From: Methyloceanibacter caenitepidi
Lineage (GTDB): Bacteria; Pseudomonadota; Alphaproteobacteria; Rhizobiales; Methyloligellaceae
Assembly: GCF_000828475.1 (NCBI RefSeq)
Contig: NZ_AP014648.1
Span: 2,863,400 to 2,927,399 of the forward strand
Length of the DNA stretch: 64,000 nt
Reading direction: 5' to 3'
The position numbers and the translations under genes were made by a program. Positions 18,546-27,696 of the stretch are shown piece after piece (positions within the stretch are counted from its first letter, which is position 1; each line of letters begins with the position of its first letter). The notes beneath the pieces were generated by a model. The model made no database searches and had not been told where the DNA came from. It saw nothing but the letters and a program-made list of their open reading frames with translations.

Positions 18546-18800
18546 CTATCGCTGGACGGATCGAAACCTCACACCCGGGCCGCCGCCGTTCTCGCCAATG
18601 AAGGTCACTCCAGCCTTCTCCAGTGCCAGCCGAATTACCGTTATGGTTGCTTGCCGAGGATCGGCTCCACCGCCCTCGAACTGGCGGATTGTAACGACCC
18701 CTACACCAGCAGCGTTGGCGAGCTGCACTTGCGTCCAGTCGAGAAGTCCACGGGCGGCTCGGCACTGCGATGGTGTAAGCATGCTCGCTTCTGGGCACAT
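18546..18800 (-). CDS. XRE-family helix-turn-helix regulator
   Basis: 84 residues. LTPSQCRAARGLLDWTQVQL followed by AAGVGVVTIRQFEGG is a standard XRE helix-turn-helix, ending with the VIRLALEKAGVTFI segment common in small alphaproteobacterial XRE proteins. An alternative ATG is at 18782. It is divergent from the recombinase at 18971 and may control it (inference). Confidence 0.8.
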   Translation of the reverse strand: MCPEASMLTPSQCRAARGLLDWTQVQLANAAGVGVVTIRQFEGGGADPRQATITVIRLALEKAGVTFIGENGGGPGVRFRSVQR

Positions 18801-18970
18801 GCGTTGAAATTCGTCAATAGCATCTTTTTAATATTGAAAACGCGTTATGCGATTGTTATCGTCGTATCTGTTGGAAATAGACAGGTTATGAATGCATCAA
18901 TGCCGGCCACAAAGGCCGCCGATGTCAGACCCGAGTGCCGTTTTGGAGAGGTAGGAAAGGACGCGCAACG

Positions 18971-20170
18971 ATGAGTCAGGACGCTCTCGAGAGCGGAATT
19001 AGTCGCTCCCACCAACTGCCTGCTCTGCTCGGCATGTCCGAACATGACGCCCGGCACATTGGTGGACCTAACGAGGCGCACGTGGTCGGCGCGTCAGGAA
19101 TTCTCGCGTACGCGTTAAAGCTTGCCCGCGAGATGGCCTGCGACGTTCATGACGACAAAAAAATGGCCAGTATTGCAAGAGCCACGACAACTGAGCAGGC
19201 CGACGAGCCCACCATGCTTCAAGAGGTGACCATCAGGCCAGGCCGATCGTCACAGCTGCAACGAGCAACAACCGCGGCAGGAGAATTCGCCCGTGCCTCA
19301 AAGTCGGAGGCCACGAGGCGGGCATACCAATCGGATGCCGCAGACTTCTCCGCATGGTGCGACCGACACGGAGTCGAAGCCCTTCCCGCAACTGTGGAAA
19401 CGATAGCAGCGTATCTGGCGTCGCTAGCACAAACGGGACTGAAGGCGTCCACCGTCACTCGACGGTGCGCCGGAATAGGTTACATGCATCGGATAGCTGG
19501 TTTCGAGCCGCCAACGAACAATCAAGCGATCAAGGTCGTGCTTGCCGGCATCAAGAGGAGCATCGGGACGGCCGACCATAGGAAGGCGCCGGCTACCGCC
19601 GAGACGCTTCGGGCTATTGTCGCGGACATGCCATCGGACCTGCGGGGCTTGAGGGACCGGGCGCTGTTGCTGCTAGGGTTCGCAGCGGCCTTGCGTCGCT
19701 CTGAACTCGTCGCACTTAACGTCGAAGATCTCGAGCAGACCGACGAGGGCCTGTTGGTGGCCATCCGACGGTCGAAGACGGATCAAGAAGGGCTAGGCGA
19801 TTTCGTATCCATTCCGCATGGATCGCGGCTAAAGCCGGTCGCAGCGGTCGAGGCGTGGCTGGAGGCGGCCGAAATCACAGAGGGGCCAATCTTCCGCTCA
19901 ATTCGAAAAGGCAACTCAGCAATTTCAGGAAGGCTCTCAGATCGATCTGTGGCAATGATAGTAAAGGCAAGAGCTGAAGCTGCCGGTTTCGACCCGACGA
20001 TGTTCTCTGGACACAGCCTACGTGCTGGCTTCGTGACCTCGGCCCTTTATCACGGGGCTGACGTTCTTCGGGTCATGGACGTGACCAGGCATCGTGAAGT
20101 CAGCACGCTCAAGACATATGATCGCCGCGCCAAAGCTTTCAAAGAGCATGCGGGGGAAGCCTTCCTTTAG
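18971..20170 (+). CDS. Tyrosine recombinase (second integrase of the island)
   Basis: 399 residues. A core-binding SAM-like domain covers about 115-205 (SEATRRAYQSDAADFSAWCD), then a catalytic domain with Arg in ALRRSELVAL, the HSLRAG box and a C-terminal TRHREVSTLKTYDRR segment carrying the final His and the nucleophilic Tyr. The N-terminal 100 residues are unusual. The start at 18971 has AGGA upstream. It is XerC/D-like and lies 2 kb from the other integrase, suggesting an older element inside the island. Confidence 0.88.
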   Translation: MSQDALESGISRSHQLPALLGMSEHDARHIGGPNEAHVVGASGILAYALKLAREMACDVHDDKKMASIARATTTEQADEPTMLQEVTIRPGRSSQLQRATTAAGEFARASKSEATRRAYQSDAADFSAWCDRHGVEALPATVETIAAYLASLAQTGLKASTVTRRCAGIGYMHRIAGFEPPTNNQAIKVVLAGIKRSIGTADHRKAPATAETLRAIVADMPSDLRGLRDRALLLLGFAAALRRSELVALNVEDLEQTDEGLLVAIRRSKTDQEGLGDFVSIPHGSRLKPVAAVEAWLEAAEITEGPIFRSIRKGNSAISGRLSDRSVAMIVKARAEAAGFDPTMFSGHSLRAGFVTSALYHGADVLRVMDVTRHREVSTLKTYDRRAKAFKEHAGEAFL

Positions 20171-20281
20171 CCGCTGCGTATGGCGAGCAACCAGACGCCG
20201 CCATATGCAATTGCCACGAGTCGCGGGATTCAACGCTGCGGACTATGTACTCGCGGCGATTGTGCGAGTGGTCCCGGGGGC

Positions 20282-20641
20282 ATGATGGAACGTATGACGA
20301 GGCTCGAGTTGCCCATATTGACCCATGGAGGCAACGCGGAACTTCTTTCCGATGAACTCGACCACATCGAAATGGTCGCGTTATCGGGCCTATTCCGGCT
20401 GTGGGCACTCTATGAACCCAGCTGGACTCCCGAACAGCGAACACAACTAATTGGCTACTCTGCGGATCTCGAGGAATTGGCGACTTGGGTCGGGGAAGGT
20501 TGGCGTGCGGCCAATCCAGTGGGTGCTCTGCCTGTATCGCATATGCTCGTCACCCGGGCGCTTAGCCGCGGAAATGTCGTCAAGATCAAGCGCGCCAAAC
20601 ACTCGCTAGATAGGGCCCGAACGCCCGAGCCTATGCGGTGA
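20282..20641 (+). CDS. Hypothetical protein
   Basis: 119 residues; the start could also be the adjacent ATG at 20285. The chain is mainly helical and acidic (AELLSDELDHIEMVALSGLF, then a Trp-rich middle), with no signal peptide or membrane helix. It follows the recombinase on the same strand. I do not recognise the family. Confidence 0.5.
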   Translation: MMERMTRLELPILTHGGNAELLSDELDHIEMVALSGLFRLWALYEPSWTPEQRTQLIGYSADLEELATWVGEGWRAANPVGALPVSHMLVTRALSRGNVVKIKRAKHSLDRARTPEPMR

Positions 20642-20777
20642 CATCTGCCATACGTCTTTAAATGTGCCATTGAGCTGTATTAAGTTTGAATCGCGCGGCT
20701 AGGCTGATCCCCGAACGTCGAGCTTCCGCACTCGGTTGCCGCGCGACTTTCCTTTGCGGGACGTTGCGGAGCGTTGA

Positions 20778-21443
20778 GTGGCGCGGACTAAGCCCAAACT
20801 CCCGATCAGCTTCGTTTCCGTCGAAGAGACGCTCACGATTCCTGCGCTGGATTGGCACCAACTCCAAGACGCCATTGACGGATCGATCCCGCCACGGGTG
20901 CGCGACGCCGTGTTTAGCGCGACAAATAGATTTCTCGACTTGGAGCGGCTCGAGCGCGCTGCCGAGCCGATCTCTAATGCTGTGGAGCACCTCGAACTAT
21001 GGAAGGAGGGTGCTGACGCCTTTCTAGATTTGCTCCCGACCCGTCGCAATACGTCGACTGCCTACGTCTACGCAAAGAGCGCCGTAGGGCAATACTGGTC
21101 CCATAGGTTTCCGTCTGACCCTTTTGAGGAGACTGCGGAACTAATTGCTTCGTTCCGATCTGCCTGCGAGGCGGCGCAGATGGATCTGAATAGCGAATGT
21201 GGGGACGGAGAGGTAGACGATCACTTCAAAGACGGAGAAGCGTGGAGATTTTGGATCAGGACGCTAAAGGATGTCTTCAAGGAGGCGGGGCTTAGCACCA
21301 CAGCTCGGCGAGATATGCCTGAAGACGACAGGCAGTCCCCCTTCGTCGAGTTTGTGTGGCAACTCCAGATTTGCCTACCTGCCGGCAAGCGCCACACGCA
21401 CTCGAAAAGCGCACTGGCGCTTGCGATCAGCAGAGTCCGCTAA
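20778..21443 (+). CDS. Hypothetical protein
   Basis: 221 residues from a GTG start. It appears soluble and is helical and acidic in the middle (RFPSDPFEETAELIASFRSA, then SECGDGEVDDHFKDGEAW). No catalytic motif is seen. It has coding-like composition and is island-specific; it could be a replication or defence accessory protein, but nothing in the sequence shows this. Confidence 0.6.
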   Translation: MARTKPKLPISFVSVEETLTIPALDWHQLQDAIDGSIPPRVRDAVFSATNRFLDLERLERAAEPISNAVEHLELWKEGADAFLDLLPTRRNTSTAYVYAKSAVGQYWSHRFPSDPFEETAELIASFRSACEAAQMDLNSECGDGEVDDHFKDGEAWRFWIRTLKDVFKEAGLSTTARRDMPEDDRQSPFVEFVWQLQICLPAGKRHTHSKSALALAISRVR

Positions 21444-21594
21444 AGATCGGGTCACGAAACGGCTTGTTTCATTCCAGAATATGACCCGAGCGAATCTCAT
21501 TTAATGGGGCATTCTCGGGTCTGCGCCATAGGCGGACGCAAATAGAAGCGCCGCCCCGAGTCAGGAACGGAAGCGGCGCTGAAGGCACTTGACG

Positions 21595-21774
21595 ATGTCG
21601 GACTTAGAAGCCGCCGCACCTCCGAGCAATCGCCAAAGTGGCTGGTACGAAACGTTCCCCATATGGCCTGTCGTACTCCACCCCTGTGACCGGCACGAAC
21701 CATTAACAGTCGCGGCGGCGGCGAAGATCGCGAACCGGTCGAAGCGAACGGTGCGCGATTGCATCCGAGAATGA
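21595..21774 (+). CDS. Possible short helix-turn-helix protein
   Basis: 59 residues ending LTVAAAAKIANRSKRTVRDC, which looks like the first helices of an excisionase/AlpA-type helix-turn-helix and stops abruptly. No strong ribosome binding site is seen. It may be a truncated relative of the excisionase-like gene that follows. Confidence 0.35.
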   Translation: MSDLEAAAPPSNRQSGWYETFPIWPVVLHPCDRHEPLTVAAAAKIANRSKRTVRDCIRE

Positions 21775-21883
21775 CAGTTATCGGAATCAAAGTATCGGGC
21801 GACGACCGAGCCACGCTTCGCAGGACTCGCCCCATTGGTGACCGCCCTTTGCGTAAGTCCCACAGTAGTTTTGGGAGGACGTG

Positions 21884-22129
21884 ATGGCTCAAGTGCGCTC
21901 TGTCACCCCACGCATGGTGCCAACAAGGATCGCAGCCTTCTACTGCGGCCTCACGGTCAGGGGGTTTAAGGCGAATTGTCCCCTCTCCCCTCGGACGTTT
22001 CCCGACGGGACAGAACGACACGACCTCAGGGACATAGACAAGTGGCTGGACAGCCTAATCGGAGGCCCCCCACAATCGGCCGATGGATGGCTAGCGAGGC
22101 TGGATGAGGATGACTGTCGTGCGGGTTAA
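21884..22129 (+). CDS. Excisionase-like DNA-binding protein
   Basis: 81 residues with GGGAGG 5 nt before the ATG at 21884. The pattern MVPTRIAAFYCGLTVRGFKA followed by FPDGTERHDLRDIDKWLDSL is that of small MerR/AlpA-like directionality factors. It overlaps the integrase start by 26 bp, the usual xis-int arrangement. Confidence 0.65.
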   Translation: MAQVRSVTPRMVPTRIAAFYCGLTVRGFKANCPLSPRTFPDGTERHDLRDIDKWLDSLIGGPPQSADGWLARLDEDDCRAG

Positions 22130-23174
22130 AGGCATTAAGAAATTCCGTTCGACCAAGAACGGTAAGATCTACTGCTACCACCGCAAAACCGGCAAACGCA
22201 TCCAGGCAGAATTTGGCACTGGCGCATTCTTTGCCGAACTCGCGAGGCTGGACGATCTGGTTGCCGAGGTGGATCCCAAGCCGGGCACGCTGGGCGGGCT
22301 GTTCGCCGAATGGAGAGCGGGGCCCGAGGCCCAAGAACTCGCACCGCGGTCTCAAAGCGACTACGCCAAGATGCTCGACTACCTCGCACCGTTGGAGGCG
22401 ATGCCGCTGGTCGAACTCGACCGCCCGTTCGTTATCCGGCTTCGCGACAAGGCCTACAGGAAGCGCAAACGCCGCTTTGCGAACTATGTCATCGCGGTAC
22501 TTTCAAGCGTGTGTTCCTGGGGAGTCGATCATGGCCTGCTTGATGAGAATCCCTGCCGCGGCGTGCGACCGATAAAGCGACCCAAGAGTCTGCCCCGGGC
22601 CAACCGGCCCTGGACAGACGAGGAGCGGGAGGCCGTGATTGCAGAAGCCCCGAAACACCTTCTCGTACCCATTGGGCTTGGAATGTTTGCGGGGCTGCGT
22701 GAAGGGGATGCGATTGCTGTTACAAAGACGGCCTATGACGGTACTGCAATCGGCAAAAGGACCAATAAGACGGGTCAGACAGTCTGGTGGCCCTGCCCTG
22801 CTCCATTACGGAGGATCCTGGACAACGCACCCAAGCACAGTGCCGTGACCCTCGCGGCCAACAGTCGGGGACGGCCATGGACCGAAAGTGGTTTCCGATC
22901 GTCGTTTTTCAAATTCATCCGCAAGCTAGAGGCCGAGGGGCGCGTGGGCAAAGGCCTCACGTTCCACGGGCTGCGCCATACCGTGGCGACCACCTTGAGA
23001 GAGCTCGGATACGACAACGAAACCATCGCCGATGCCCTGGGCCAGTCGTCCCCGGGTATGGCCAAGCACTACGCTAAGGACGCTGATTTGCGGAAGAAGA
23101 TGACGGGTGTGGTGAAGAGATTCGACCGCCGCATGAACAAAGTGGCGACGAAGCGTGTCAAACCAACGGAGTGA
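22104..23174 (+). CDS. int: Tyrosine integrase of the tRNA-Met island
   Basis: 356 residues. A core-binding domain is followed by a catalytic domain with Arg199 (GLREGD), His288/Arg291/His292 (HGLRHT) and the nucleophile Tyr323 (KHYAK). A Lys/Arg-rich tail ends the chain. The start at 22104 or 22110 is open. The stop lies about 70 bp from the attachment repeat in the tRNA gene, so this is the enzyme that joined the island to tRNA-Met. Confidence 0.93.
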   Translation: MRMTVVRVKGIKKFRSTKNGKIYCYHRKTGKRIQAEFGTGAFFAELARLDDLVAEVDPKPGTLGGLFAEWRAGPEAQELAPRSQSDYAKMLDYLAPLEAMPLVELDRPFVIRLRDKAYRKRKRRFANYVIAVLSSVCSWGVDHGLLDENPCRGVRPIKRPKSLPRANRPWTDEEREAVIAEAPKHLLVPIGLGMFAGLREGDAIAVTKTAYDGTAIGKRTNKTGQTVWWPCPAPLRRILDNAPKHSAVTLAANSRGRPWTESGFRSSFFKFIRKLEAEGRVGKGLTFHGLRHTVATTLRELGYDNETIADALGQSSPGMAKHYAKDADLRKKMTGVVKRFDRRMNKVATKRVKPTE

Positions 23175-23242
23175 CCTTGTCAAACCGGCCCGCGCGCCCA
23201 GCCCATGGAGAGGAAAATCAACATGAACATCATAGGGATAAA

Positions 23243-23287
23243 TGGTAGCGGAGGAGGGACTCGAACCCCCGACACGCGGATTATGAT
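23243..23287. repeat. Right attachment repeat within the intact tRNA-Met gene
   Basis: 45 bp identical to 8385-8429, covering the tRNA 3' end from the anticodon loop through CCA. Confidence 0.93.
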
Positions 23288-23319
23288 TCCGCTGCTCTAA
23301 CCGGCTGAGCTACTCCGCC
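23243..23319 (-). tRNA. tRNA-Met (anticodon CAT)
   Basis: 77 nt including the encoded CCA. The acceptor GGCGGAG pairs with CTCCGCT, D arm and T arm (GGGGGTTCGAGTCCCTC) are present, and the anticodon loop is ATCATAA with CAT. The elongator Met assignment is by similarity to other alphaproteobacterial genes; a lysidine-modified tRNA-Ile(CAT) cannot be fully excluded from the anticodon. It is the island's integration target and remains intact. Confidence 0.88.
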
Positions 23320-23508
23320 CCAATACGCCGTGGGTAGGACCCCACGCGTTCCAGATCGCCGACCTCTTAGACCTCAAAGTGGTCCTGCGCTCAAGGCGTG
23401 AAGAGCGCGGCGTCACAAATATCCCGCGCTCAAGCAGACCGGAGGCTGTTGGCGCAAGAGAATCACGCGCTCAAGTAGGCCGCTAGGCCGATAGCGCAAA
23501 CAAACAAA

Positions 23509-24321
23509 CTAGCGCTCGGCCAATTGACTCTGGAGGCGGCGATATAGAGACCGCCAGTAATTCAAGTCAAGCATTCTCCGCGCAAATGCGGCCTTGGGCT
23601 GCGGCGCGGCTGCCTCCGCTTCCCCGATGTCCCGCGCACCCGAGGCCAAGAACGTCCTGGCGGCCTGGGTGCCGATGCCAAGGCCCGGCTCCTTGACGAA
23701 GCGCAGCATGGTGAACAGGCCAAGCGGCCAGAGCGGCCGCCGCTCCACAAGACGCAGGTCCTCGCAGACCAGAATGCGCTCTGGCTCGAACACCGCATGC
23801 CAGCCGATGAGATCGGCGAAATGCGCCAGCTTCCGTTCGAAGAAGCCGCGAATGCCATGCTCCTGGCTGAAATGGTTGACGAGGATGACCTCGCCGCCCG
23901 GGGCACAAACACGCTCCAGTTCGCGCATGACCTTTACCGGGTCGGGCACAACCGTCATCACATACATCGCGACCACGGTGTCGAAGCTCTCGTCCGCGAA
24001 GCCGAGTGCGCTCGCGTCCATTTCGTGCAGCCCGTCCACGTTGTCGAGCCCCTTCTTGGCGACCTTGCCCATCGCCTTTTCCAGCATCTCCGGCGACAGG
24101 TCGATGCCGGTGATGGTCAGATGCTTGCCGTAGGCCGGCAGCGAAAGTCCCGTGCCCACGCCGACCTCGAGCACGCGGCCCTTGCGATTGTTGATGATCC
24201 GCACCGCGTGCTTGCGGCCCGCATCGGCGACCTGGCCGAACGTGTAGTCGTACACCGGCGCCCAGCGGCGGTAAGCGTGACGAACCGACTCCGTATCCAT
24301 CGTCGGATGATTGGAAGACAA
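23509..24321 (-). CDS. pmtA: Phosphatidylethanolamine N-methyltransferase, Rhodobacter type
   Basis: 270 residues from TTG 24321, preferred because GGGGAGGG lies 7 nt upstream; ATG 24300 is the alternative and has no site. The start VRHAYRRWAPVYDYTFG and the SAM-binding motif VLEVGVGTGLSLPAYG match Rhodobacter-type PmtA, which methylates phosphatidylethanolamine toward phosphatidylcholine. VNHFSQEHGIRGFFE and a basic C-terminus may help membrane contact. It could instead be another class I methyltransferase, but the N-terminal block is characteristic. It follows mnmA on the same strand, 44 bp downstream. Confidence 0.8.
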   Translation of the reverse strand: MSSNHPTMDTESVRHAYRRWAPVYDYTFGQVADAGRKHAVRIINNRKGRVLEVGVGTGLSLPAYGKHLTITGIDLSPEMLEKAMGKVAKKGLDNVDGLHEMDASALGFADESFDTVVAMYVMTVVPDPVKVMRELERVCAPGGEVILVNHFSQEHGIRGFFERKLAHFADLIGWHAVFEPERILVCEDLRLVERRPLWPLGLFTMLRFVKEPGLGIGTQAARTFLASGARDIGEAEAAAPQPKAAFARRMLDLNYWRSLYRRLQSQLAER

Positions 24322-24365
24322 CGCTGAACCCTCCCCGAGACTATGCCGCTTGCCCGTGCCGCGGC

Positions 24366-25571
24366 CTAACGCGATTGTGCCAGGAACGCCTCGGCCGGCA
24401 GCGGCGCTGCCTGGGCCGGGATTGCATCCTTGGCCGTAAAGGCTCCCGCGGCAGACTTGATCCAGCCGCCGCCGAGAAGCCGCTCGCCGCCGCCCGTCGC
24501 GGCGTAAAATACACAAGCCTGTCCGGGCGACACGCCCTCCTCGCCGTCTACGAGCTCCACGTAGACGGACCCGTTCTCTGACACGACCGTCGCCGACTGC
24601 AGCGGACCCGTGGACCGGATCCGCGCCAGAACCTCGAGGCCGCCGGCCACCGCCGTCTCGAAGGGCTCGTCGCCCAGCCAGTTAATATCGCGCAGTTCCA
24701 CGCTCCGCGCCAGCAGCGCATCGCGCGGTCCCACGACTACCTCGTGTCGGGCCGCGTCGAGCTTGACCACATAAAGCGGCTCGGCCGCGGCGATCCCAAG
24801 GCCGCGGCGCTGGCCGATCGTATAATTGATAATGCCCGTGTGCCGGCCCAGCACCCGCCCGTCCACATGGACGATATTGCCGGCCTCGGCCGCCCCCGGA
24901 CGCAGCCGCTCGATCACCTGGGTGTAGCGGCCGGACGGCACGAAGCAGATGTCCTGGCTGTCGGACTTTTCGGCGACGTCGAGGCCGAACTCGCGCGCGA
25001 GCGCCCGCGTCTCGTCCTTCGGCATGCCGCCTAGAGGGAAGCGCAGGAAGGCAAGCTGCTCGGGCGTGGTGTTGAACAGGAAATAGCTCTGATCGCGCTC
25101 CTTGTCGGCGGCGCGGTGCAGTTCCCAGGCCTTCTCGCCGGGGAAACTCTTGATGTAGTGACCCGTGGCGAGGGCGTCGGCGCCCAGCCCCCGCGCCGTC
25201 TCCAGCAGATCCCGAAACTTGACCGTCTGATTGCAGGCCACGCACGGCACCGGGGTCTCGCCGGACAGATAGCTGTCGGCGAAGGCGCCCATGACCGCCT
25301 TCTCGAACTCACGCTCGTAATCGAGCACGTAATGGGGAATATCGAGCGCCGCGGACACACGGCGGGCGTCCTTGATGTCCTGGCCGGCGCAGCAGGCGCC
25401 CTTCTTGGCCACGGCCTCGCCATGGTCGTAGAGCTGCAAGGTGATGCCGACGACGTCGTACCCCTCGCGCTTCAAGAGGCCTGCCACGACCGAAGAGTCG
25501 ACGCCGCCCGACATGGCGACGACCACCCGTGTCTCGGACGGACGGCCCGGAAGATGCAAACTGTTAACCAT
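24366..25571 (-). CDS. mnmA: tRNA 2-thiouridylase MnmA
   Basis: 401 residues. The PP-loop ATPase motif [12 protein letters not shown] is at the N-terminus, the catalytic Cys lies in [12 protein letters not shown], and the partner Cys in [12 protein letters not shown]. MnmA thiolates U34 of tRNA-Lys, Glu and Gln. I set the start at the ATG at 25571, just before the conserved domain; the frame stays open further upstream without family support. The C-terminal tail of about 25 residues, rich in Ala, is longer than the core family. Confidence 0.95.
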   Translation of the reverse strand: MVNSLHLPGRPSETRVVVAMSGGVDSSVVAGLLKREGYDVVGITLQLYDHGEAVAKKGACCAGQDIKDARRVSAALDIPHYVLDYEREFEKAVMGAFADSYLSGETPVPCVACNQTVKFRDLLETARGLGADALATGHYIKSFPGEKAWELHRAADKERDQSYFLFNTTPEQLAFLRFPLGGMPKDETRALAREFGLDVAEKSDSQDICFVPSGRYTQVIERLRPGAAEAGNIVHVDGRVLGRHTGIINYTIGQRRGLGIAAAEPLYVVKLDAARHEVVVGPRDALLARSVELRDINWLGDEPFETAVAGGLEVLARIRSTGPLQSATVVSENGSVYVELVDGEEGVSPGQACVFYAATGGGERLLGGGWIKSAAGAFTAKDAIPAQAAPLPAEAFLAQSR

Positions 25572-25982
25572 AATCGCTGTTAGGCGCTCTTTCGGATCGA
25601 TGCGCTTCCGGCCTCTCGCCTTTCGGAGCCGGCCGCGCGGCCCACGCAACCTGTAAACTTAGGCGGACGATCATGCAACGACACCCGGCCGACCGCCGTC
25701 TCATATCCGTCGCCACGCAGACGCTGCCTGTCCCCTAATCCCTTGTGACAGTTTGGATAAGTCCCGAAACATAGGCAGCGCGACCGGCACGCGCAAGCCA
25801 AAGGGGCGGCAAACGGCGCCAAGTCGCAATTCAAGAAGCTAAGAAACTTTAGACAATTCAGAGAGTTTTGCGGATTTGCTTGCGGGTAATTTTACTGCCC
25901 GGCTTAGGCAATTCTTAAATGGGGCGGCGGTAAGGTCCCCCTTGATTGTTGCTCATCGAGTGTATTGTGAGTGTTGCGTACG
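25572..25982. other. Intergenic region between mnmA and sciP (divergent promoters)
   Basis: 410 bp with no supported gene. It must hold the promoters of mnmA (leftward) and sciP (rightward). The right half, about 25830-25980, is AT-richer. No clear CtrA site (TTAA-N7-TTAA) was found in it. Confidence 0.5.
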
Positions 25983-26261
25983 ATGACTGAACATTACAGG
26001 CCGCGTGTCCGATATGTGATCGGGCCGGACGGCAGTCCGCTGACCGTCGCCGACCTACCCCCGAAGAACACCCGCCGCTGGGTCATCCGGCGTAAAGCGG
26101 AAGTCGTGGCCGCCGTCCGCGGTGGCTTGCTTAGCCTCGAAGAGGCCTGCGACCGCTACACGCTGACCGTGGACGAGTTTCTCAGCTGGCAGCGCTCCAT
26201 CGACAAGCACGGCCTCGCCGGCCTGCGCGCGACCCGCATCCAAGAATATCGCGGCGGCTAG
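25983..26261 (+). CDS. sciP: CtrA inhibitor SciP (DUF1153)
   Basis: 92 residues from ATG 25983. The chain is almost entirely the conserved DUF1153 helix-turn-helix domain: YVIGPDGSPLTVADLPP, RRWVIRRKAEVVAAVRGG, LSLEEACDRYTLTVDEFLSW and IDKHGLAGLRATRIQ. In Caulobacter SciP binds CtrA and blocks activation of CtrA promoters after division. A strong terminator follows. ctrA itself is 4 kb away on the same strand. Confidence 0.95.
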   Translation: MTEHYRPRVRYVIGPDGSPLTVADLPPKNTRRWVIRRKAEVVAAVRGGLLSLEEACDRYTLTVDEFLSWQRSIDKHGLAGLRATRIQEYRGG

Positions 26262-26310
26262 CCGCACACGCTTTCACCGAAGCGTCGTCGACCGAAAAAT
26301 CTGAGCTTAG

Positions 26311-26344
26311 AAATGGCCGGGCCCGCCCCGGCCATTTTGTTTGG
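26311..26344 (+). terminator. Intrinsic terminator after sciP
   Basis: An 11-bp GC-rich stem (AAATGGCCGGG 26311-26321 with CCCGGCCATTT 26327-26337) with a 5-nt loop and a T-rich tail (TTTTGTTT). Confidence 0.9.
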
Positions 26345-26383
26345 CGACTTCGTCGCTTGGCCGCCATGCGGACAGGCCGAATG

Positions 26384-27490
26384 TCAGGGCTGCTGGCCCA
26401 CGACCGGCCCCGGCCCCGGCGGGAACCCCACGAAGAAGATTCTGCACGGCACAGGCTCGGCCAGGCTCTCCTTGAACCAGCTAGGCTCGTCGCCGGGTCG
26501 ATTGACGCCTATCTGATAGTCCTTGTCGAAGAAGCCGACGAAGGACGACAGATCCGGGTGCAGCCTTTTCATCCCCGTGAGATTGGGAAAGTCGTTGCTC
26601 TTGTATCGTGTTTTGACATGGAGATCGTACGGGCCCTCGTAGGGTTTGATCGTACCTGAGACGATGTCCGTGTAGATCTCGTTGGACGCGGCCGGACCTT
26701 GCAGCGTGAACGCGCTCGACCCTTGCGGATTCTCGAGGGGGATGAAGAGGAACAACGAGGCCTTCCCGCCCAGCTTGGCGGCCTCCTCGTTGCAAATGAC
26801 CATGTCGTTCTTGATCCGGTTCACGGCGCTGATGCGGTTCGAGACCGTGGCCTCGTCGATCTTGTGCAGGATGCCGATGGACTCGATGTTCTGGATCTTG
26901 TCGTGCTGGTGCCAGTCGATACGCCCGACTTCCGGCGAGAGCAGCAACTTCAGATCGTCTTGAACAAAGCTGTCGCCTTTGAGCACGGACTTGGTCTCGC
27001 CGACCCAGGTAACGCCGTCGTTCTCGAGTTTTCCGTCGATGCGGACCTTGTATTCGATGTCACCGTCCTTGTAGATCTCGAGGACCTTGTCCTTCTTGGC
27101 CGGATCGACCCGCAGGACATAGGCCTTCTCACCGAGCACCTGCCCGCCGTTCTGGACGGACCGGATCAGCCCCGCATAGACGCCTTCGATCTGCCGGTCG
27201 TCGCGGCTGACGTTCTTCTTGACGGCAACCGCTTTCTTTTCGGGTACCGGCACCTCGGCCGGCGCTTCGGCCTTCTTGCCGAAAACGAGCTCGTAGATCT
27301 GGTTGTCCAGATAGCCCAGGAAATTGTCCGTATCGACCTTGGGGAAGGACGTGACGATGACGGCCGCCGCGACGGAGCCCGCGATGCCTAAGATCACTTC
27401 GATGAGGATCGCATCCCGGTTTTTGCTGCTGCGCCGTGCGATAACCAGCAGAAGAACCACGAGGACGACGAAGACGATGATCGAAATCAT
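26384..27490 (-). CDS. Membrane-anchored hypothetical protein
   Basis: 368 residues. Two N-terminal hydrophobic helices (IIVFVVLVVLLLVIA at about 3-17, and ILGIAGSVAAAVIVTSF at about 33-49) are followed by a linker rich in Pro, Glu and Lys and a soluble domain of about 250 residues. This region contains a YKVRIDGKLENDGVTWVGET segment that looks like a beta domain. No family was recognised and no catalytic motif stands out. It is convergent with sciP and transcribed alone. Confidence 0.75.
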   Translation of the reverse strand: MISIIVFVVLVVLLLVIARRSSKNRDAILIEVILGIAGSVAAAVIVTSFPKVDTDNFLGYLDNQIYELVFGKKAEAPAEVPVPEKKAVAVKKNVSRDDRQIEGVYAGLIRSVQNGGQVLGEKAYVLRVDPAKKDKVLEIYKDGDIEYKVRIDGKLENDGVTWVGETKSVLKGDSFVQDDLKLLLSPEVGRIDWHQHDKIQNIESIGILHKIDEATVSNRISAVNRIKNDMVICNEEAAKLGGKASLFLFIPLENPQGSSAFTLQGPAASNEIYTDIVSGTIKPYEGPYDLHVKTRYKSNDFPNLTGMKRLHPDLSSFVGFFDKDYQIGVNRPGDEPSWFKESLAEPVPCRIFFVGFPPGPGPVVGQQP

Positions 27491-27696
27491 GGGCTAGATA
27501 TAGACGAAACGGGCTTGGCAGGCAGCGGCGGGGCGATGAGGCGCATCGCCGCTTAAATGGGCCCCCGGCACCGGAAATGCAATTCGTGGGGAGCACTCAA
27601 CCCCTGCCCCCATTTACCCATCATACAGATTGCGGCGCTCCGTCCCTAGACGAACGCCCTACTACGCCTGCAGGATAGCGGCCTGATTCACAACCT

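Larger units (their letters stand above)
8385..23287. mobile_element. tRNA-Met-integrated genomic island with sulfoglycan cargo
   Basis: The element is bounded by a perfect 45-bp direct repeat (8385-8429 and 23243-23287) that equals the 3' 45 nt of the tRNA-Met at 23243-23319. A tyrosine integrase (22104-23174) and an excisionase-like gene (21884-22129) lie at the tRNA end, as in typical integrative elements. Cargo on the minus strand is three glycan genes (9750-16943). A second recombinase, an XRE regulator, hypothetical genes and a decayed phage gene fill the rest. A sampled glycosyltransferase line (15661-15720) is 50% GC, against 65% in a core line, which supports foreign origin. No conjugation genes are seen. 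Confidence 0.9.

Noticed and set aside
21497..22021. 174-codon minus-strand frame in the island
   Set aside because: Antisense to the excisionase-like gene, with no motif and poor composition.
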